Origin: Nansenia antarctica
Lineage: Eukaryota > Chordata > Actinopteri > Argentiniformes > Microstomatidae
Assembly: GCA_963989245.1 (NCBI GenBank)
Contig: CAXDII010000267.1
Coordinates: 354,001 to 418,000, forward strand
Direction: 5' to 3'
DNA: 64,000 nucleotides
Shown here: positions 9,905 to 21,822 of the stretch, piece after piece
How the letters are laid out: every line of letters begins with the position of its first letter
Position numbering within the stretch: position 1 is the stretch's first letter
Translations under genes and position numbers: made by a program
The notes under the pieces: model-generated
Seen by the model: only the letters and a program-made list of their open reading frames with translations
What the model was told of the DNA's origin: nothing
Databases searched by the model: none

Positions 9905-12733
9905 CTATGAACTGACAACACCGTATTAATTTATATTAACAATTCCGTTGATAAAAACAATTTATAAAGCCAAGCTCAGTATCTGGACTTACCATAAACG
10001 GATGCAGTGAAGCTGAAGGTGACAAAACCGATGGACTGACAGTTCGAAATGTCATGAGTTGTTTGCATAATTATGATGACGTGCACCACCACTAAAGCAT
10101 TTGGGCAACATGATTGGCCACCACCACTAAAAGCATTCTAAAGACATGATTGGCCACCACCACTAAAGCATTCTAAAGCATTGATTGGCTGCACTAAAGC
10201 AACCACTAAAATGCGGGCGACATGATTGGACACCACTAAAGCACTTGGCGATATGATTGGATGTGCACGTTCTAATGAACAAGACTAACGTGCTCTAGGT
10301 AGCGCCAAGGCGAGGGGAACGATAGTCTGTTAAGGGTGGGGAAGAAAGTGCAAAGAGGGGGAAGAAGAAAAGGGAGGAAAAAGAGAGGAAAAGGGGAGAA
10401 AAAGAGGGGAAAAAAAGGGAGAGAGAGAAATTGAGGCTTCTTTTCCATTATCTACATGTTTAATAGTCTCAATGTATTCTAAACAATTAATGCACAATAA
10501 AAAATGTCGCCATTGCCATTTTTGTATGGGGGGGGAAGAATGGATCAGAAAGTCACCGGTTCAAATCCCACCAGAAACAAGACAAATTAAAAATGTCTCC
10601 AAAAGTGTTGTTTTGTGTAAATTCAAAATCACTTGAGCCAAAAGTTGCTTTTTGTGTCATAACAGAAGTTTATAGACACTAGCTGTTGTTTTATTGATGT
10701 TTAAACATCAATAAAAAGAATAATAGTATAATATTATATATTATAATAATAGTACAAATAAACAAGTTAGCCTCTTAAAAGCCCTGAGGTTGAATGAATA
10801 ACTTTTTTTACAAAGAGAAGAAGAGAGAGCTACTCAGAATCAGAATCAGAATCAGAATTGCTTTTATTGCACCAATGTACAGGTACACAGAGTAAAATTA
10901 TTGGGTTCAGGTTCATTCAACATTGGCATTGCAGCAGAATACAAGATCAGTAATAAAATAAAGTATGATATAAAAACAACAAAATCAACAATCAATAAGC
11001 AGGATATGAGAACAACAAAATCAACAATCAATAATAGCAGCAATAGTATCAGTAGCATCAATAGCAGCAGAATGCAAATCAACAATAAAAGTAAATGAGT
11101 AGGGTGATAAGAGACTACAGCAGTACTACAGCTGCACCAGTCATGCTGCTGTAGAACAGTGGTGTAAAAAGCTGTGCAGATTCCAATGACATGGGATGTA
11201 ATATCATACAGTATGCAATAATATAGTTCAGATATGATACAGTACAAGTTCAAGTAGTAGTCAGGTGGTGCATAAAATGCTGTGCAGGTAGCAGTGAGAT
11301 GTAATACACTGTCATACACACCGTCTATGTCTCACTGCTACCTGATGTAATACACTGTCATACACACCGTCTATGTCTCACTGCTACCTGCACAGCATGT
11401 TATGCACCACCTGACTACTACTTGAACTTGTGCAATATGGTACAGATAAGGAGCAGTACATATGTTTCAGTAGAAGTAGTGTTCAAGTAATCAGGCAGTA
11501 TGTAGTTAGTTATAATATATATTATGAATGCAGTGGGGTTGGTTTGGGGGAGACAGACGTTTGCCTTCCTACTTCCTCATCTTATCCAACTAGTGCTCCT
11601 TAGTCAGAGACTAAACGAGGGACAATGCCAGATGAGGAGCAGGTGGACCTTTGGGACAGCCAGATGAGGGGCAGGTGGAGCAAACAGGGTTGAGAAAACG
11701 ACAGGAGGGACAGCAAAGACAAGGGCGGTAGGGGGGGGGGGTAAAAAATGAAAGTGGGGTCAATGGTGTCGTCTTGGAAGTCCTCATCCTCTAGTTCCTC
11801 CTTCGTGGCCAGGTCCTCCAGCAGCTGGTCAATATCCTCTGCCTCAGGGTCCATGTCCTGCAGGGTTCTCCCTGTCTGCCTGTACAGGTAGTCCACACCA
11901 ATCATCTCTCCTGTTGACGAAAGCAATAATCTTGTTAGTATAAACATACACACAAGCACAGATATGTACAGTCAAAATACAATACTCCAGAATTGTTACA
12001 GCACTACTGGTTAGATGCTGAACTGCATTTCATTGTCTGGTACTTGTACTCTGCAATGACAATAATGTTGAATCTAATCTAATCTAATATCTATCCCTTC
12101 CCGTCCCCTGACTATAACCATATACAATACACCGTACAGTGAAGGCTATACACTGGGACTGATCTATACCTATGCCTCTATGCCTGAGCTTTAAAGAGCA
12201 AATAATAACGTTTGGATGAGTAGGAAAATATTAATAATAATATAATAATAATAATTAATAATAAGTCATCAATCAAATACCAAAACGACTCAAAGTTAGA
12301 GGCTCTACACACAACATACAGTATGACATAGTACAGTATGCGTAATGTAACACTTACAGACTATTTATAGACAATAACCCACTACACATCAGGCACACAC
12401 AACACATGTGCCAGTTCAAAATCTTTCCACATTAATATGCACTGTTAATACAATCACATCTCTAATATCCGATCTCGTCAGCACATAAATACATGAAGGC
12501 TCGCGCAGCTGAGCTCAATGACAGTTATGAATATTTCGCCAGCAAACCAGTGACAACCACATATTTCATCATGAGATATTAGTCATTCAACTAATACAAG
12601 ATAGCTCTGATTTAATAATTCATTATCGTTGTCTTTATGCCCTGTTGCGTTTTCAACAAACGTAGAACTAGCTATCTATCGGCGGGCATCACCGCGTCTG
12701 TCTCTCGTCAAAAACGAGAGGTGCAAAGTGTTG
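9905..12733. repeat. Host repeat R, unit B
   Basis: 2,829-bp copy of R immediately right of the provirus. It differs from unit A by small indels and substitutions and has two rather than three 46-bp units in its inverted repeat. It runs directly into unit C at CTATGAACTG, giving the empty version of the ERV target site. Confidence 0.88.
11600..11959 (-). pseudogene. Acidic exon-like fragment (unit B)
   Basis: Copy of the minus-strand fragment at 2238-2554. The acidic part is unchanged. A deletion in the G-run near 11735 shifts frame and destroys the cysteine-rich tail seen in unit A, so this copy is decayed whatever the original function was. Confidence 0.35.
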
Positions 12734-13129
12734 CTATGAACTGACAACACCGTATTAATTTATATTAACAATTCCGTTGATAAAAACAATTTACAAAGCC
12801 AAGCTCAGTATCTGGACTTACCATAAACGGATGCAGTGAAGCTGAAGGTGACAAAACCGATGGACTGACAGTTCGAAATGTCATGAGTTGTTTGCATATG
12901 ATGACGTGCACCACCACTAAAGCATTTCGGCAACATGATTGGCCACCACCACTAAAGCATTCTAAAGACATGATTGGCCACCACCACTAAAGCATTCTAA
13001 AGCATTGATTGGCTGCACTAAAGCAACCACTAAAATGCGGCCGACATGATTGGACACCACTAAAGCACTTGGCGATATGATTGGATGTGCACGTTCTAAT
13101 GAACCAGACTAACGTGCTCTAGGTAGCGC
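12734..13129. repeat. Host repeat R, unit C (truncated)
   Basis: The first 396 bp of R. It breaks off at GGTAGCGCCA, where a 5'-truncated SINE begins. The preceding R end plus this start form the uninterrupted ERV target. Confidence 0.85.
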
Positions 13130-13216
13130 CAAGTGGATAGTGCGTTGGACTTGTGATCGGAAAGTTGTGAGTTCAAATCCCGCCTGAAACCACACTACTA
13201 GTGTGCCCTTGAGTTC
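13130..13216 (+). repeat. tRNA-derived SINE, 5' truncated
   Basis: Starts inside the A box (AGTGGATAGTGCG) and runs through a B box (AGTTCAAATCC) to CCCTTGAGTTC, then a (TTC)n tail at 13217-13287. The tail is joined directly to ERV pol sequence. The same truncated copy is at 21144-21231. Confidence 0.85.
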
Positions 13217-13287
13217 TTCTTCTTCTTCTTCTTCTTCTTCTTCTTCTTCTTCTTCTTCTTTTTCTTCTTCTTCTTCTTCTTCTTCTC

Positions 13288-14215
13288 CTGTGTCATCCTG
13301 ACTTGCCCCCCTTGCTAGCCAAACGCTCTTGTCTAACGTAGTTACTCTACTCTGTAACATCAATAAATCCTCAAGTGTGACCATGCCCTGTAATTGCTTT
13401 TCATGTGTGACCAGAAGACCTTTACCTGCCTTGTCTGCTCCTGTAATGGCTTTGGCTGCATCCTCTGCAGCCCTGTTACCTTGTGTGACATGTGATGAGT
13501 CAGACCTGTGTGTGGCACACTTCACTATAGCTAATTCCTTTGGCTTCATCATGGCTTGTAACAGCTTCATGATCTGTGCGTGATGCTGTATAGGCGTACC
13601 ATCAGTTCTCTTAAAACCCCGCCCCCTCCATACAGCTCCATTAAAATGACAAACATTATGTGCATAGGCAGAGTCGGTGTACACTGTCACTCTCCGTCCG
13701 GTTCCCAAGTTGCATGCTTCCGTGAGGGCAATCAATTCAGCCAACTGAGCCGAGCAAGGCTGAGGAACTGCCTCAGCCTGTTCTACAATAAACTTTGAAT
13801 TCTGTGCTTTAACTAAGGAATACCCAGCGCACAACGTTTCTCCTACCCCGTAACAAGACCCATCAACCCAATATTCTATATCAGCTCCCTTTAAAGGCAA
13901 AGCTTGTAGGTCTGTTCTATGCTTAATCACTCTGGCTGTCGATGGAATCTGAACACCGGATGGCACCGTCACCTGACAACCGTCAGGTGTGCACTTAACT
14001 GTACAGTTCAATTGGCATAGAGCATCTCTCCCTAGCAGCCCTGTTGGCGTGTGTTCTGACACAAGTGTTGACAGAGTTGCTCTCTGTCCCTTGTACTCTA
14101 AGTCTACAAGCTCAGTTGTAGGAATCAGCTGTTTAATTCCCTCAAATCCGATTGTCTTCACATATTCTCTAGACATAGGGAGGTGCGTGGCGCCTTCAGG
14201 CTTCTGTGTCACCAC
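13288..14215 (-). pseudogene. ERV pol remnant, truncated copy
   Basis: Matches the first half of the pol frame at 4348-6207: protease C-terminus (LLGRD) and RNase H. It is cut after the residues GASQDDTG. The open frame continues artificially through the SINE tail as a run of glutamates, to a stop near 13109. The integrase zinc finger is lost. Confidence 0.85.
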
Positions 14216-14251
14216 CAGCTGGCACCTCCCACTCGGATCTTCCGGGCACCC

Positions 14252-15937
14252 CTATAGGCCAGCTGCTGGGCCTCCGTAAGGGTTCATCACTCCTGGAGCA
14301 GGTGTAGTAGGGGGCCAATATCCTCCTCCTTGGCTCCCCCCTGCGCCCCCCTGGGGCCTGTTGCAGCAGGCACAGGCTAGATGTCCATTCTGGTCACATT
14401 GGCATGGTTCTAGCATCTCCTTCCCTGCTGCTGTCCATCCCCCTGGTGGTGGTCCTTGGCCAGGCTGTGTGTACATCTGGTAGGGAACCGCTTGCACCCC
14501 TGGTGGCCCTTGTGGGTATGGATACCCCCCTTGTGGCCCCTGTGGGTAGGACTGGTAAGTAGCAGGATACCCCCCTTGTGGCCCCTGTGAGTAGGACTGG
14601 TAAGTAGCAGTCTGCACTCCAGGTGGCTGTTGCTGTGGGGCTAAAGCCTGCACTCCCTCTATGTTTCTCTCGCTTTCAGTCAATTGCAACTGAGTCAATA
14701 TTCTGAGGGATTCTTCGTCTCGTGCCTTCTGTATCTGAATGTTCTTTCGATATAACTCAACTTGATGAGCCACGTGGTCTATATAAACAGCTTTGTTCAT
14801 GTGTCGTAGCCCCACCACTTCTGCTAGCTTATCCTTAACTGGGGTAGGAAGCCCTTCTTGTATTTTTTCCCTGATTATGGATTTTTCTAAGGGGTTATCT
14901 TCAGCGTCTTTCCCTGTCACACTTCTCCATTGAGAGTGCATACGGGCAATATAACCCCTGGGATTCTCATCCCCCCCCAGTGGCTTCACAATGATATTGT
15001 CTGGGTGAATGTGAGTAGGGTAGATCTCCCTGATTGCTTTCCACAGTTTGCCTCTGTTTGCTGCGAAAAGCTCTGGATCATAAACTGATGTATTGATATA
15101 TCTATGAAGTCCTGCCTTCATCAATATTTCCTGCATTGTATCCAATCCTGCAATAAAAGCTAAGAGTCTTTTCAGGTCTCCCATCGCGACCTGCGTTCCT
15201 GTCAGTATCACGTCGACCTGTCGCGTCCACGAATGTCCTCCCTCTTGAAGAACTGGGAGTTTCTCGATCACTTCAGACAAATCTGTATGATGCCACGGAT
15301 GATATTCCATCTTGTTACCCCGAATCAGCACTGGACAGTTCTTTAATGTATTTGATGACATTCGGTGACAATCTCCCTCTTTCTCCGGGCGTCTTCTCCC
15401 ACCTTTCCTTTCGGCTGTGGCTATCATCTTCCTGCCCTGCGCGTTGTAGCCTCCATCTGCATTGTCGTCATCACTTGAGTCTGCACTGCCATCTTCGCTG
15501 TCATCTTCCTCGTCACTCCTGTCGTCCCCTTTTCCCCTTGGCTCCTTCTTCTTCTTCTGGGAATGATCCTCCAGTGCCTTAGCATAGGGAGGGGGACTGG
15601 GGGCAGGACACTGAGCTATTTTCTGTCCCTCTACCTTAAATAGATCTAAAATAGCTAACTCTAACTTGCGTTTCTCTGATCTAATCTTTCCTCTTTGATG
15701 TGCTTTGTGCCCATTGATAAGTATCTCCAATGTTGCAATTAATTGTAAATTAATGCTGCCCTCTTTCGGCCACGGCTGTTCAATGTATGCCCAACGGCTA
15801 TTCCATTTCGTAGACATTTTGCTAATTTCCCTAACAAGAGGATTCATTTTTTCCACTACAGCCATAGGGGATAACGTAGCCAACATTCCACGATGTTCAC
15901 TAATATCTTTTAACAGCTTCGTGGAATTCGACCCCAT
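14252..15937 (-). CDS. gag: Retroviral Gag (copy 2)
   Basis: 561 residues, identical to the Gag at 6244-7929: MGSNST myristoylation start, PPPY at 115-118, Pro/Gly/Gln/Tyr repeats and a C-terminal Cys cluster. Identity over the whole frame shows that the 8-kb duplication is very young or an assembly duplicate. It lies in a provirus lacking its 3' end. Confidence 0.88.
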   Translation of the reverse strand: MGSNSTKLLKDISEHRGMLATLSPMAVVEKMNPLVREISKMSTKWNSRWAYIEQPWPKEGSINLQLIATLEILINGHKAHQRGKIRSEKRKLELAILDLFKVEGQKIAQCPAPSPPPYAKALEDHSQKKKKEPRGKGDDRSDEEDDSEDGSADSSDDDNADGGYNAQGRKMIATAERKGGRRRPEKEGDCHRMSSNTLKNCPVLIRGNKMEYHPWHHTDLSEVIEKLPVLQEGGHSWTRQVDVILTGTQVAMGDLKRLLAFIAGLDTMQEILMKAGLHRYINTSVYDPELFAANRGKLWKAIREIYPTHIHPDNIIVKPLGGDENPRGYIARMHSQWRSVTGKDAEDNPLEKSIIREKIQEGLPTPVKDKLAEVVGLRHMNKAVYIDHVAHQVELYRKNIQIQKARDEESLRILTQLQLTESERNIEGVQALAPQQQPPGVQTATYQSYSQGPQGGYPATYQSYPQGPQGGYPYPQGPPGVQAVPYQMYTQPGQGPPPGGWTAAGKEMLEPCQCDQNGHLACACCNRPQGGAGGSQGGGYWPPTTPAPGVMNPYGGPAAGL

Positions 15938-17587
15938 TCTACTTGGCTCAATATGCTGACAATATTCTATATTAGATAAGGTGTACGCTTCTTACAACCC
16001 ACCTTATTTTGTCTTGTTTGCTAAACAAATGCTAGTCCAATATAACTGTATTGACCATCCCCACAAAAACCCTGCAACTTCAGAATAACAGACTTGCCTC
16101 TTGTGTATGTCAGTGCAGTATTAACTTAAATCTAATAGCTGTGTAAGTACTTTATACTTAAATGTGTTTCCTAATTGTTTATGAATGTGTCACTTAATTA
16201 CTCATTCAATACTAATTACAGTTCTGGTCAACACAATTATTAAATCACAAAGGCTGATCAACACCTAAGTATTCACCGATCCACAAAAACCCTTTTACTG
16301 CTTCAACTATCAAATATGTACTATTCTGCTATTCCTTAATCAAACACTGTGGAAATGACCTAACTAAAATAAAAGATGTAAATTACAAATACTAATTATA
16401 ACCTGTAGAGAAATCGACTTGTTATTTGGAAAAGAATGAATGATTAATTATTAATTACACACTTAAAGAAATCGACTTGTCATTTGGAAGGAATAAAATG
16501 ATTAATTATTCATTACAATCTGTAAGGAAATCGACTTGCTACTCGGAAGGAATGCACAATTAACTAGACTTAGTCATTTACTTCATTGATGTAATCCTGT
16601 GGAAGAAAACGTCATCCCTAGACCACTATAAACCAATTGATCAAAGTTTTGTAAAAACTGAAAATGAAATAATCTGAATAATTAATTCAATCAATTTGTA
16701 ATTACTTAAATTAATTGAAGTAACCATCCATTTATCATTGTAAAAGACCATTTCATCGACCTCAGCTGCATTTCCCTGAGGATTTAGTGTTTTAAAATGT
16801 ATTGTCGTATTTCGACCAGCAGATGGAGCTGTGCTCCGGCTAACGCGCATCGATTGCGCATGCGCCAACTCTTAGCCAAGGCTATGAATGTTTTAACCGT
16901 AACTCTAAACTATTTAAAACACCCCGAGATCAATTCACTATATCTCTATCTTTTCTCTATAGTCTATGTAATGCAACAATCACACGCAATCCCCCTACGT
17001 GTCCGAAGCCTAAAGGCCAGAGGCAGATCTCATTCAAATATCCTACGTTCACGTTTCCCTCATAAAGATGGCGTCTAAGAATAGACTCTCTGACACACTG
17101 CAAATGGCGTCACGTTTCCCTCATAAAAATGGCGTCTAAACTCCGCTGCTCTGACACACTGCAAATGGCCGCCCACACAACGGCGTCCTCTCACACAGAC
17201 AAAGAGTAATGGCGTACTCTCTGCTACAATACAAAATAGACTACCGAGTCCACCCACACTCCAACACATAAACACAACCTCACCGAATTTTACACAAACA
17301 CACACGATATTCCAATACCGTACAAACAAACCTTACCATTAAACACTATATTTTACAAAAAACGGGCTTCCAAGTCCGGCTCTCACAATCCACCCATCAA
17401 AGATTTATGAAAAGTTTGCATCTATTCCAACAAGATTACCGTTACACAGATTCTTTTGACTATAACTTATCTGAGATTCACAGTTTATTTTAAACACACC
17501 AATCGACTAGAGAGAGATTTCTGCAGAAAATCTACCTTCTTTGTTAGATTGAAGTTCGCAAAATACTGTAAATTAAGTTACATTTAT

Positions 17588-17605
17588 CTCCTGGCTGGCT
17601 CGCCA
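17588..17605 (-). other. Primer binding site, tRNA-Arg type (copy 2)
   Basis: Same 18 nt as 9580-9597, five bases from the LTR edge. Confidence 0.82.
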
Positions 17606-17610
17606 TTTAC

Positions 17611-17912
17611 TGTCGTGTATTCTTATTGATTATGAATCAAAGAACAGTTAGTTTAAGATAATTTAATTAGTTACAGGCAGGTTTATACATTACATCTGTT
17701 CCCCGTGGATCCTGGGCTGCAAGAGAGCGCTTGTCGTGTCTCTCTCCCCGTTCCCCTCCAGAGGGGAGGGGCCAGCGTGCATGTGTGTCCCTCCCCAACC
17801 CCCAAAGGTCCCTGCTGGTCATCTGTGTCCCTGCATGCCCTGGCATGTGTGTGTGTCTAAAACATACCACATATTCATACATAGATCATACATACTACAG
17901 AAATATACTACA
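17611..17912 (-). repeat. ERV 5' LTR (copy 2)
   Basis: 302-bp LTR identical by eye to the two in the first copy. It borders R unit D at CTATGAACTG. Confidence 0.92.
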
Positions 17913-20747
17913 CTATGAACTGACAACACCGTATTAATTTATATTAACAATTCCGTTGATAAAAACAATTTATAAAGCCAAGCTCAGTATCTGGACTTAC
18001 CATAAACGGATGCAGTGAAGCTGAAGGTGACAAAACCGATGGACTGACAGTTCGAAATGTCATGAGTTGTTTGCATAATTATGATGACGTGCACCACCAC
18101 TAAAGCATTTGGGCAACATGATTGGCCACCACCACTAAAAGCATTCTAAAGACATGATTGGCCACCACCACTAAAGCATTCTAAAGCATTGATTGGCTGC
18201 ACTAAAGCAACCACTAAAATGCGGGCGACATGATTGGACACCACTAAAGCACTTGGCGATATGATTGGATGTGCACGTTCTAATGAACAAGACTAACGTG
18301 CTCTAGGTAGCGCCAAGGCGAGGGGAACGATAGTCTGTTAAGGGTGGGGAAGAAAGTGCAAAGAGGGGGAAGAAGAAAAGGGAGGAAAAAGAGAGGAAAA
18401 GGGGAGAAAAAGAGGGGAAAAAAAGGGAGAGAGAGAAATTGAGGCTTCTTTTCCATTATCTACATGTTTAATAGTCTCAATGTATTCTAAACAATTAATG
18501 CACAATAAAAAATGTCGCCATTGCCATTTTTGTATGGGGGGGGAAGAATGGATCAGAAAGTCACCGGTTCAAATCCCACCAGAAACAAGACAAATTAAAA
18601 ATGTCTCCAAAAGTGTTGTTTTGTGTAAATTCAAAATCACTTGAGCCAAAAGTTGCTTTTTGTGTCATAACAGAAGTTTATAGACACTAGCTGTTGTTTT
18701 ATTGATGTTTAAACATCAATAAAAAGAATAATAGTATAATATTATATATTATAATAATAGTACAAATAAACAAGTTAGCCTCTTAAAAGCCCTGAGGTTG
18801 AATGAATAACTTTTTTTACAAAGAGAAGAAGAGAGAGCTACTCAGAATCAGAATCAGAATCAGAATTGCTTTTATTGCACCAATGTACAGGTACACAGAG
18901 TAAAATTATTGGGTTCAGGTTCATTCAACATTGGCATTGCAGCAGAATACAAGATCAGTAATAAAATAAAGTATGATATAAAAACAACAAAATCAACAAT
19001 CAATAAGCAGGATATGAGAACAACAAAATCAACAATCAATAATAGCAGCAATAGTATCAGTAGCATCAATAGCAGCAGAATGCAAATCAACAATAAAAGT
19101 AAATGAGTAGGGTGATAAGAGACTACAGCAGTACTACAGCTGCACCAGTCATGCTGCTGTAGAACAGTGGTGTAAAAAGCTGTGCAGATTCCAATGACAT
19201 GGGATGTAATATCATACAGTATGCAATAATATAGTTCAGATATGATACAGTACAAGTTCAAGTAGTAGTCAGGTGGTGCATAAAATGCTGTGCAGGTAGC
19301 AGTGAGATGTAATACACTGTCATACACACCGTCTATGTCTCACTGCTACCTGATGTAATACACTGTCATACACACCGTCTATGTCTCACTGCTACCTGCA
19401 CAGCATGTTATGCACCACCTGACTACTACTTGAACTTGTGCAATATGGTACAGATAAGGAGCAGTACATATGTTTCAGTAGAAGTAGTGTTCAAGTAATC
19501 AGGCAGTATGTAGTTAGTTATAATATATATTATGAATGCAGTGGGGTTGGTTTGGGGGAGACAGACGTTTGCCTTCCTACTTCCTCATCTTATCCAACTA
19601 GTGCTCCTTAGTCAGAGACTAAACGAGGGACAATGCCAGATGAGGAGCAGGTGGACCTTTGGGACAGCCAGATGAGGGGCAGGTGGAGCAAACAGGGTTG
19701 AGAAAACGCCAGGAGGGACAGCAAAGACAAGGGCGGTAGGGGGGGGGGGTAAAAAATGAAAGTGGGGTCAATGGTGTCGTCTTGGAAGTCCTCATCCTCT
19801 AGTTCCTCCTTCGTGGCCAGGTCCTCCAGCAGCTGGTCAATATCCTCTGCCTCAGGGTCCATGTCCTGCAGGGTTCTCCCTGTCTGCCTGTACAGGTAGT
19901 CCACACCAATCATCTCTCCTGTTGACGAAAGCAATAATCTTGTTAGTATAAACATACACACAAGCACAGATATGTACAGTCAAAATACAATACTCCAGAA
20001 TTGTTACAGCACTACTGGTTAGATGCTGAACTGCATTTCATTGTCTGGTACTTGTACTCTGCAATGACAATAATGTTGAATCTAATCTAATCTAATATCT
20101 ATCCCTTCCCGTCCCCTGACTATAACCATATACAATACACCGTACAGTGAAGGCTATACACTGGGACTGATCTATACCTATGCCTCTATGCCTGAGCTTT
20201 AAAGAGCAAATAATAACGTTTGGATGAGTAGGAAAATATTAATAATAATAATATAATAATAATAATAGTTAATAATAAGTCATCAATCAAATACCAAAAC
20301 GACTCAAAGTTAGAGGCTCTACACACAACATACAGTATGACATAGTACAGTATGCGTAATGTAACACTTACAGACTATTTATAGACAATAACCCACTACA
20401 CATCAGGCACACACAACACATGTGCCAGTTCAAAATCTTTCCACATTAATATGCACTGTTAATACAATCACATCTCTAATATCCGATCTCGTCAGCACAT
20501 AAATACATGAAGGCTCGCGCAGCTGAGCTCAATGACAGTTATGAATATTTCGCCAGCAAACCAGTGACAACCACATATTTCATCATGAGATATTAGTCAT
20601 TCAACTAATACAAGATAGCTCTGATTTAATAATTCATTATCGTTGTCTTTATGCCCTGTTGCGTTTTCAACAAACGTAGAACTAGCTATCTATCGGCGGG
20701 CATCACCGCGTCTGTCTCTCGTCAAAAACGAGAGGTGCAAAGTGTTG
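17913..20747. repeat. Host repeat R, unit D
   Basis: 2,835 bp, the 8,008-bp-shifted copy of unit B with 6 extra bases in the ATA-rich tract near 20245. Contains the decayed acidic fragment at 19608-19967 (minus) and a two-unit version of the 46-bp repeat. Confidence 0.88.
19608..19967 (-). pseudogene. Acidic exon-like fragment (unit D)
   Basis: Near-identical to 11600-11959, with one visible residue change (Ser to Ala). Same frameshifted tail. Confidence 0.33.
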
Positions 20748-21143
20748 CTATGAACTGACAACACCGTATTAATTTATATTAACAATTCCGTTGATAAAAA
20801 CAATTTACAAAGCCAAGCTCAGTATCTGGACTTACCATAAACGGATGCAGTGAAGCTGAAGGTGACAAAACCGATGGACTGACAGTTCGAAATGTCATGA
20901 GTTGTTTGCATATGATGACGTGCACCACCACTAAAGCATTTCGGCAACATGATTGGCCACCACCACTAAAGCATTCTAAAGACATGATTGGCCACCACCA
21001 CTAAAGCATTCTAAAGCATTGATTGGCTGCACTAAAGCAACCACTAAAATGCGGCCGACATGATTGGACACCACTAAAGCACTTGGCGATATGATTGGAT
21101 GTGCACGTTCTAATGAACCAGACTAACGTGCTCTAGGTAGCGC
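20748..21143. repeat. Host repeat R, unit E (truncated)
   Basis: Copy of unit C. It ends at the same GGTAGCGCCA/SINE junction and marks the border between the R/ERV region and the U2 array. Confidence 0.85.
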
Positions 21144-21358
21144 CAAGTGGATAGTGCGTTGGACTTGTGATCGGAAAGTTGTGAGTTCAAATCCCGCCTG
21201 AAACCACACTACTAGTGTGCCCTTGAGTTCTTCTTCTTCTTCTTCTTCTTCTTCTTCTTCTTCTTCTTCTTTTTCTTCTTCTTCTTCTTCTTCTTCTTCT
21301 TCTTCTTCTTCTTCTTCTTCTTCTTCTTCTTCTTCTTCTTCTTCTTCTTCTTCTTCTT

Positions 21359-21388
<30 letters not shown>
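21144..21388 (+). repeat. Truncated SINE plus long (TTC)n
   Basis: SINE body 21144-21231 as at 13130, followed by about 155 bp of nearly pure TTC. The tail is much longer than the 70 bp left at the duplication junction. The polylysine frames on the other strand are artefacts of this repeat. Confidence 0.85.
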
Positions 21389-21389
<1 letters not shown>

Positions 21390-21586
21390 GTGGGTAGTGG
21401 TGGTCTAGTGGATAGTGCGTTGGACTTGTGATCGGAAAGTTGTGAGTTCAAATCCCGCCTGAAACCACACTACTAGTGTGCCCTTGAGTTCTTCTTCTTC
21501 TTCTTCTTTTTCTTCTTCTTCTTCTTCTTCTTCTTCTTCTTCTTCTTCTTCTTCTTCTTCTTCTTCTTTTTCTTCTTCTTCTTCTT

Positions 21587-21616
<30 letters not shown>
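21389..21616 (+). repeat. tRNA-derived SINE with (TTC)n tail
   Basis: Full SINE: AGTGGGTAGTGGTGGTCTAG, A box TGGTCTAGTGG, B box AGTTCAAATCC, then CCTGAAACCACA...CCCTTGAGTTC and (TTC)n to 21616. The next SINE starts inside the tail, so copies are strung head to tail through TTC. Confidence 0.88.
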
Positions 21617-21617
<1 letters not shown>

Positions 21618-21722
21618 GTGGGTAGTGGTGGTCTAGTGGATAGTGAGTTGGACTTGTGATCGGAAGGTTGTGAGTTCAAATCCCGCCTGAAACCACACCA
21701 CTACTAGTGTGCCCTTGAGTTC
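21617..21722 (+). repeat. tRNA-derived SINE
   Basis: Same family, with the subfamily marks GTGAGTTGG and GGAAGGTTG. It is followed by TTCTTCTCTTCTATAAAT and a short (TTC)n that runs into the 3' end of a U2 copy at 21772. Confidence 0.88.
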
Positions 21723-21771
21723 TTCTTCTCTTCTATAAATTTTTTCTTCTTCTTCTTCTTCACATGAGATA

Positions 21772-21822
21772 GGAGTGCACCGTTCCTGGATGTACTGCAA
21801 TACCAGGTCGATGCGTGGAGTG
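21772..21822 (-). pseudogene. U2 snRNA 3' fragment (copy a)
   Basis: The last 51 nt of U2 (minus strand), covering the 3'-terminal stem-loop region. It is joined at 21823 to the inside of Keno-B ORF2, so the rest of the LINE and the middle of U2 are deleted. Confidence 0.9.

Larger units (their letters stand above)
5280..13287. repeat. 8,008-bp tandem segmental duplication, first copy
   Basis: Positions x and x+8008 match almost base for base from about 5280 to 13287 (gag, leader, LTR, R units B and C, SINE). The differences I noticed are one substitution near 11698/19706 and a 6-bp change in an ATA repeat near 12240/20245. The second copy is 13288-21295. The junction joins a (TTC)n tail at 13287 to pol sequence matching 5280. 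Confidence 0.9.
13288..17912 (-). mobile_element. ERV second copy, 3' truncated by the duplication junction
   Basis: Equivalent to 5280-9904. It keeps the 5' LTR (17611-17912), primer site (17588-17605), leader, full gag and the first 309 or so codons of the pol remnant. The 3' LTR, polypurine tract and target duplication on that side are missing, because the copy arose by tandem duplication and not by a new insertion. Confidence 0.9.

Noticed and set aside
13109..14215. 368-codon pol-SINE fusion frame as a new gene
   Set aside because: The C-terminus is the duplication junction read through a TTC tail and a SINE. There is no sign of selection.
21389..21480. Functional tRNA gene with SINE-like body
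   Set aside because: A and B boxes exist but acceptor and anticodon stems do not pair, and many copies have TTC tails. It is a SINE head.
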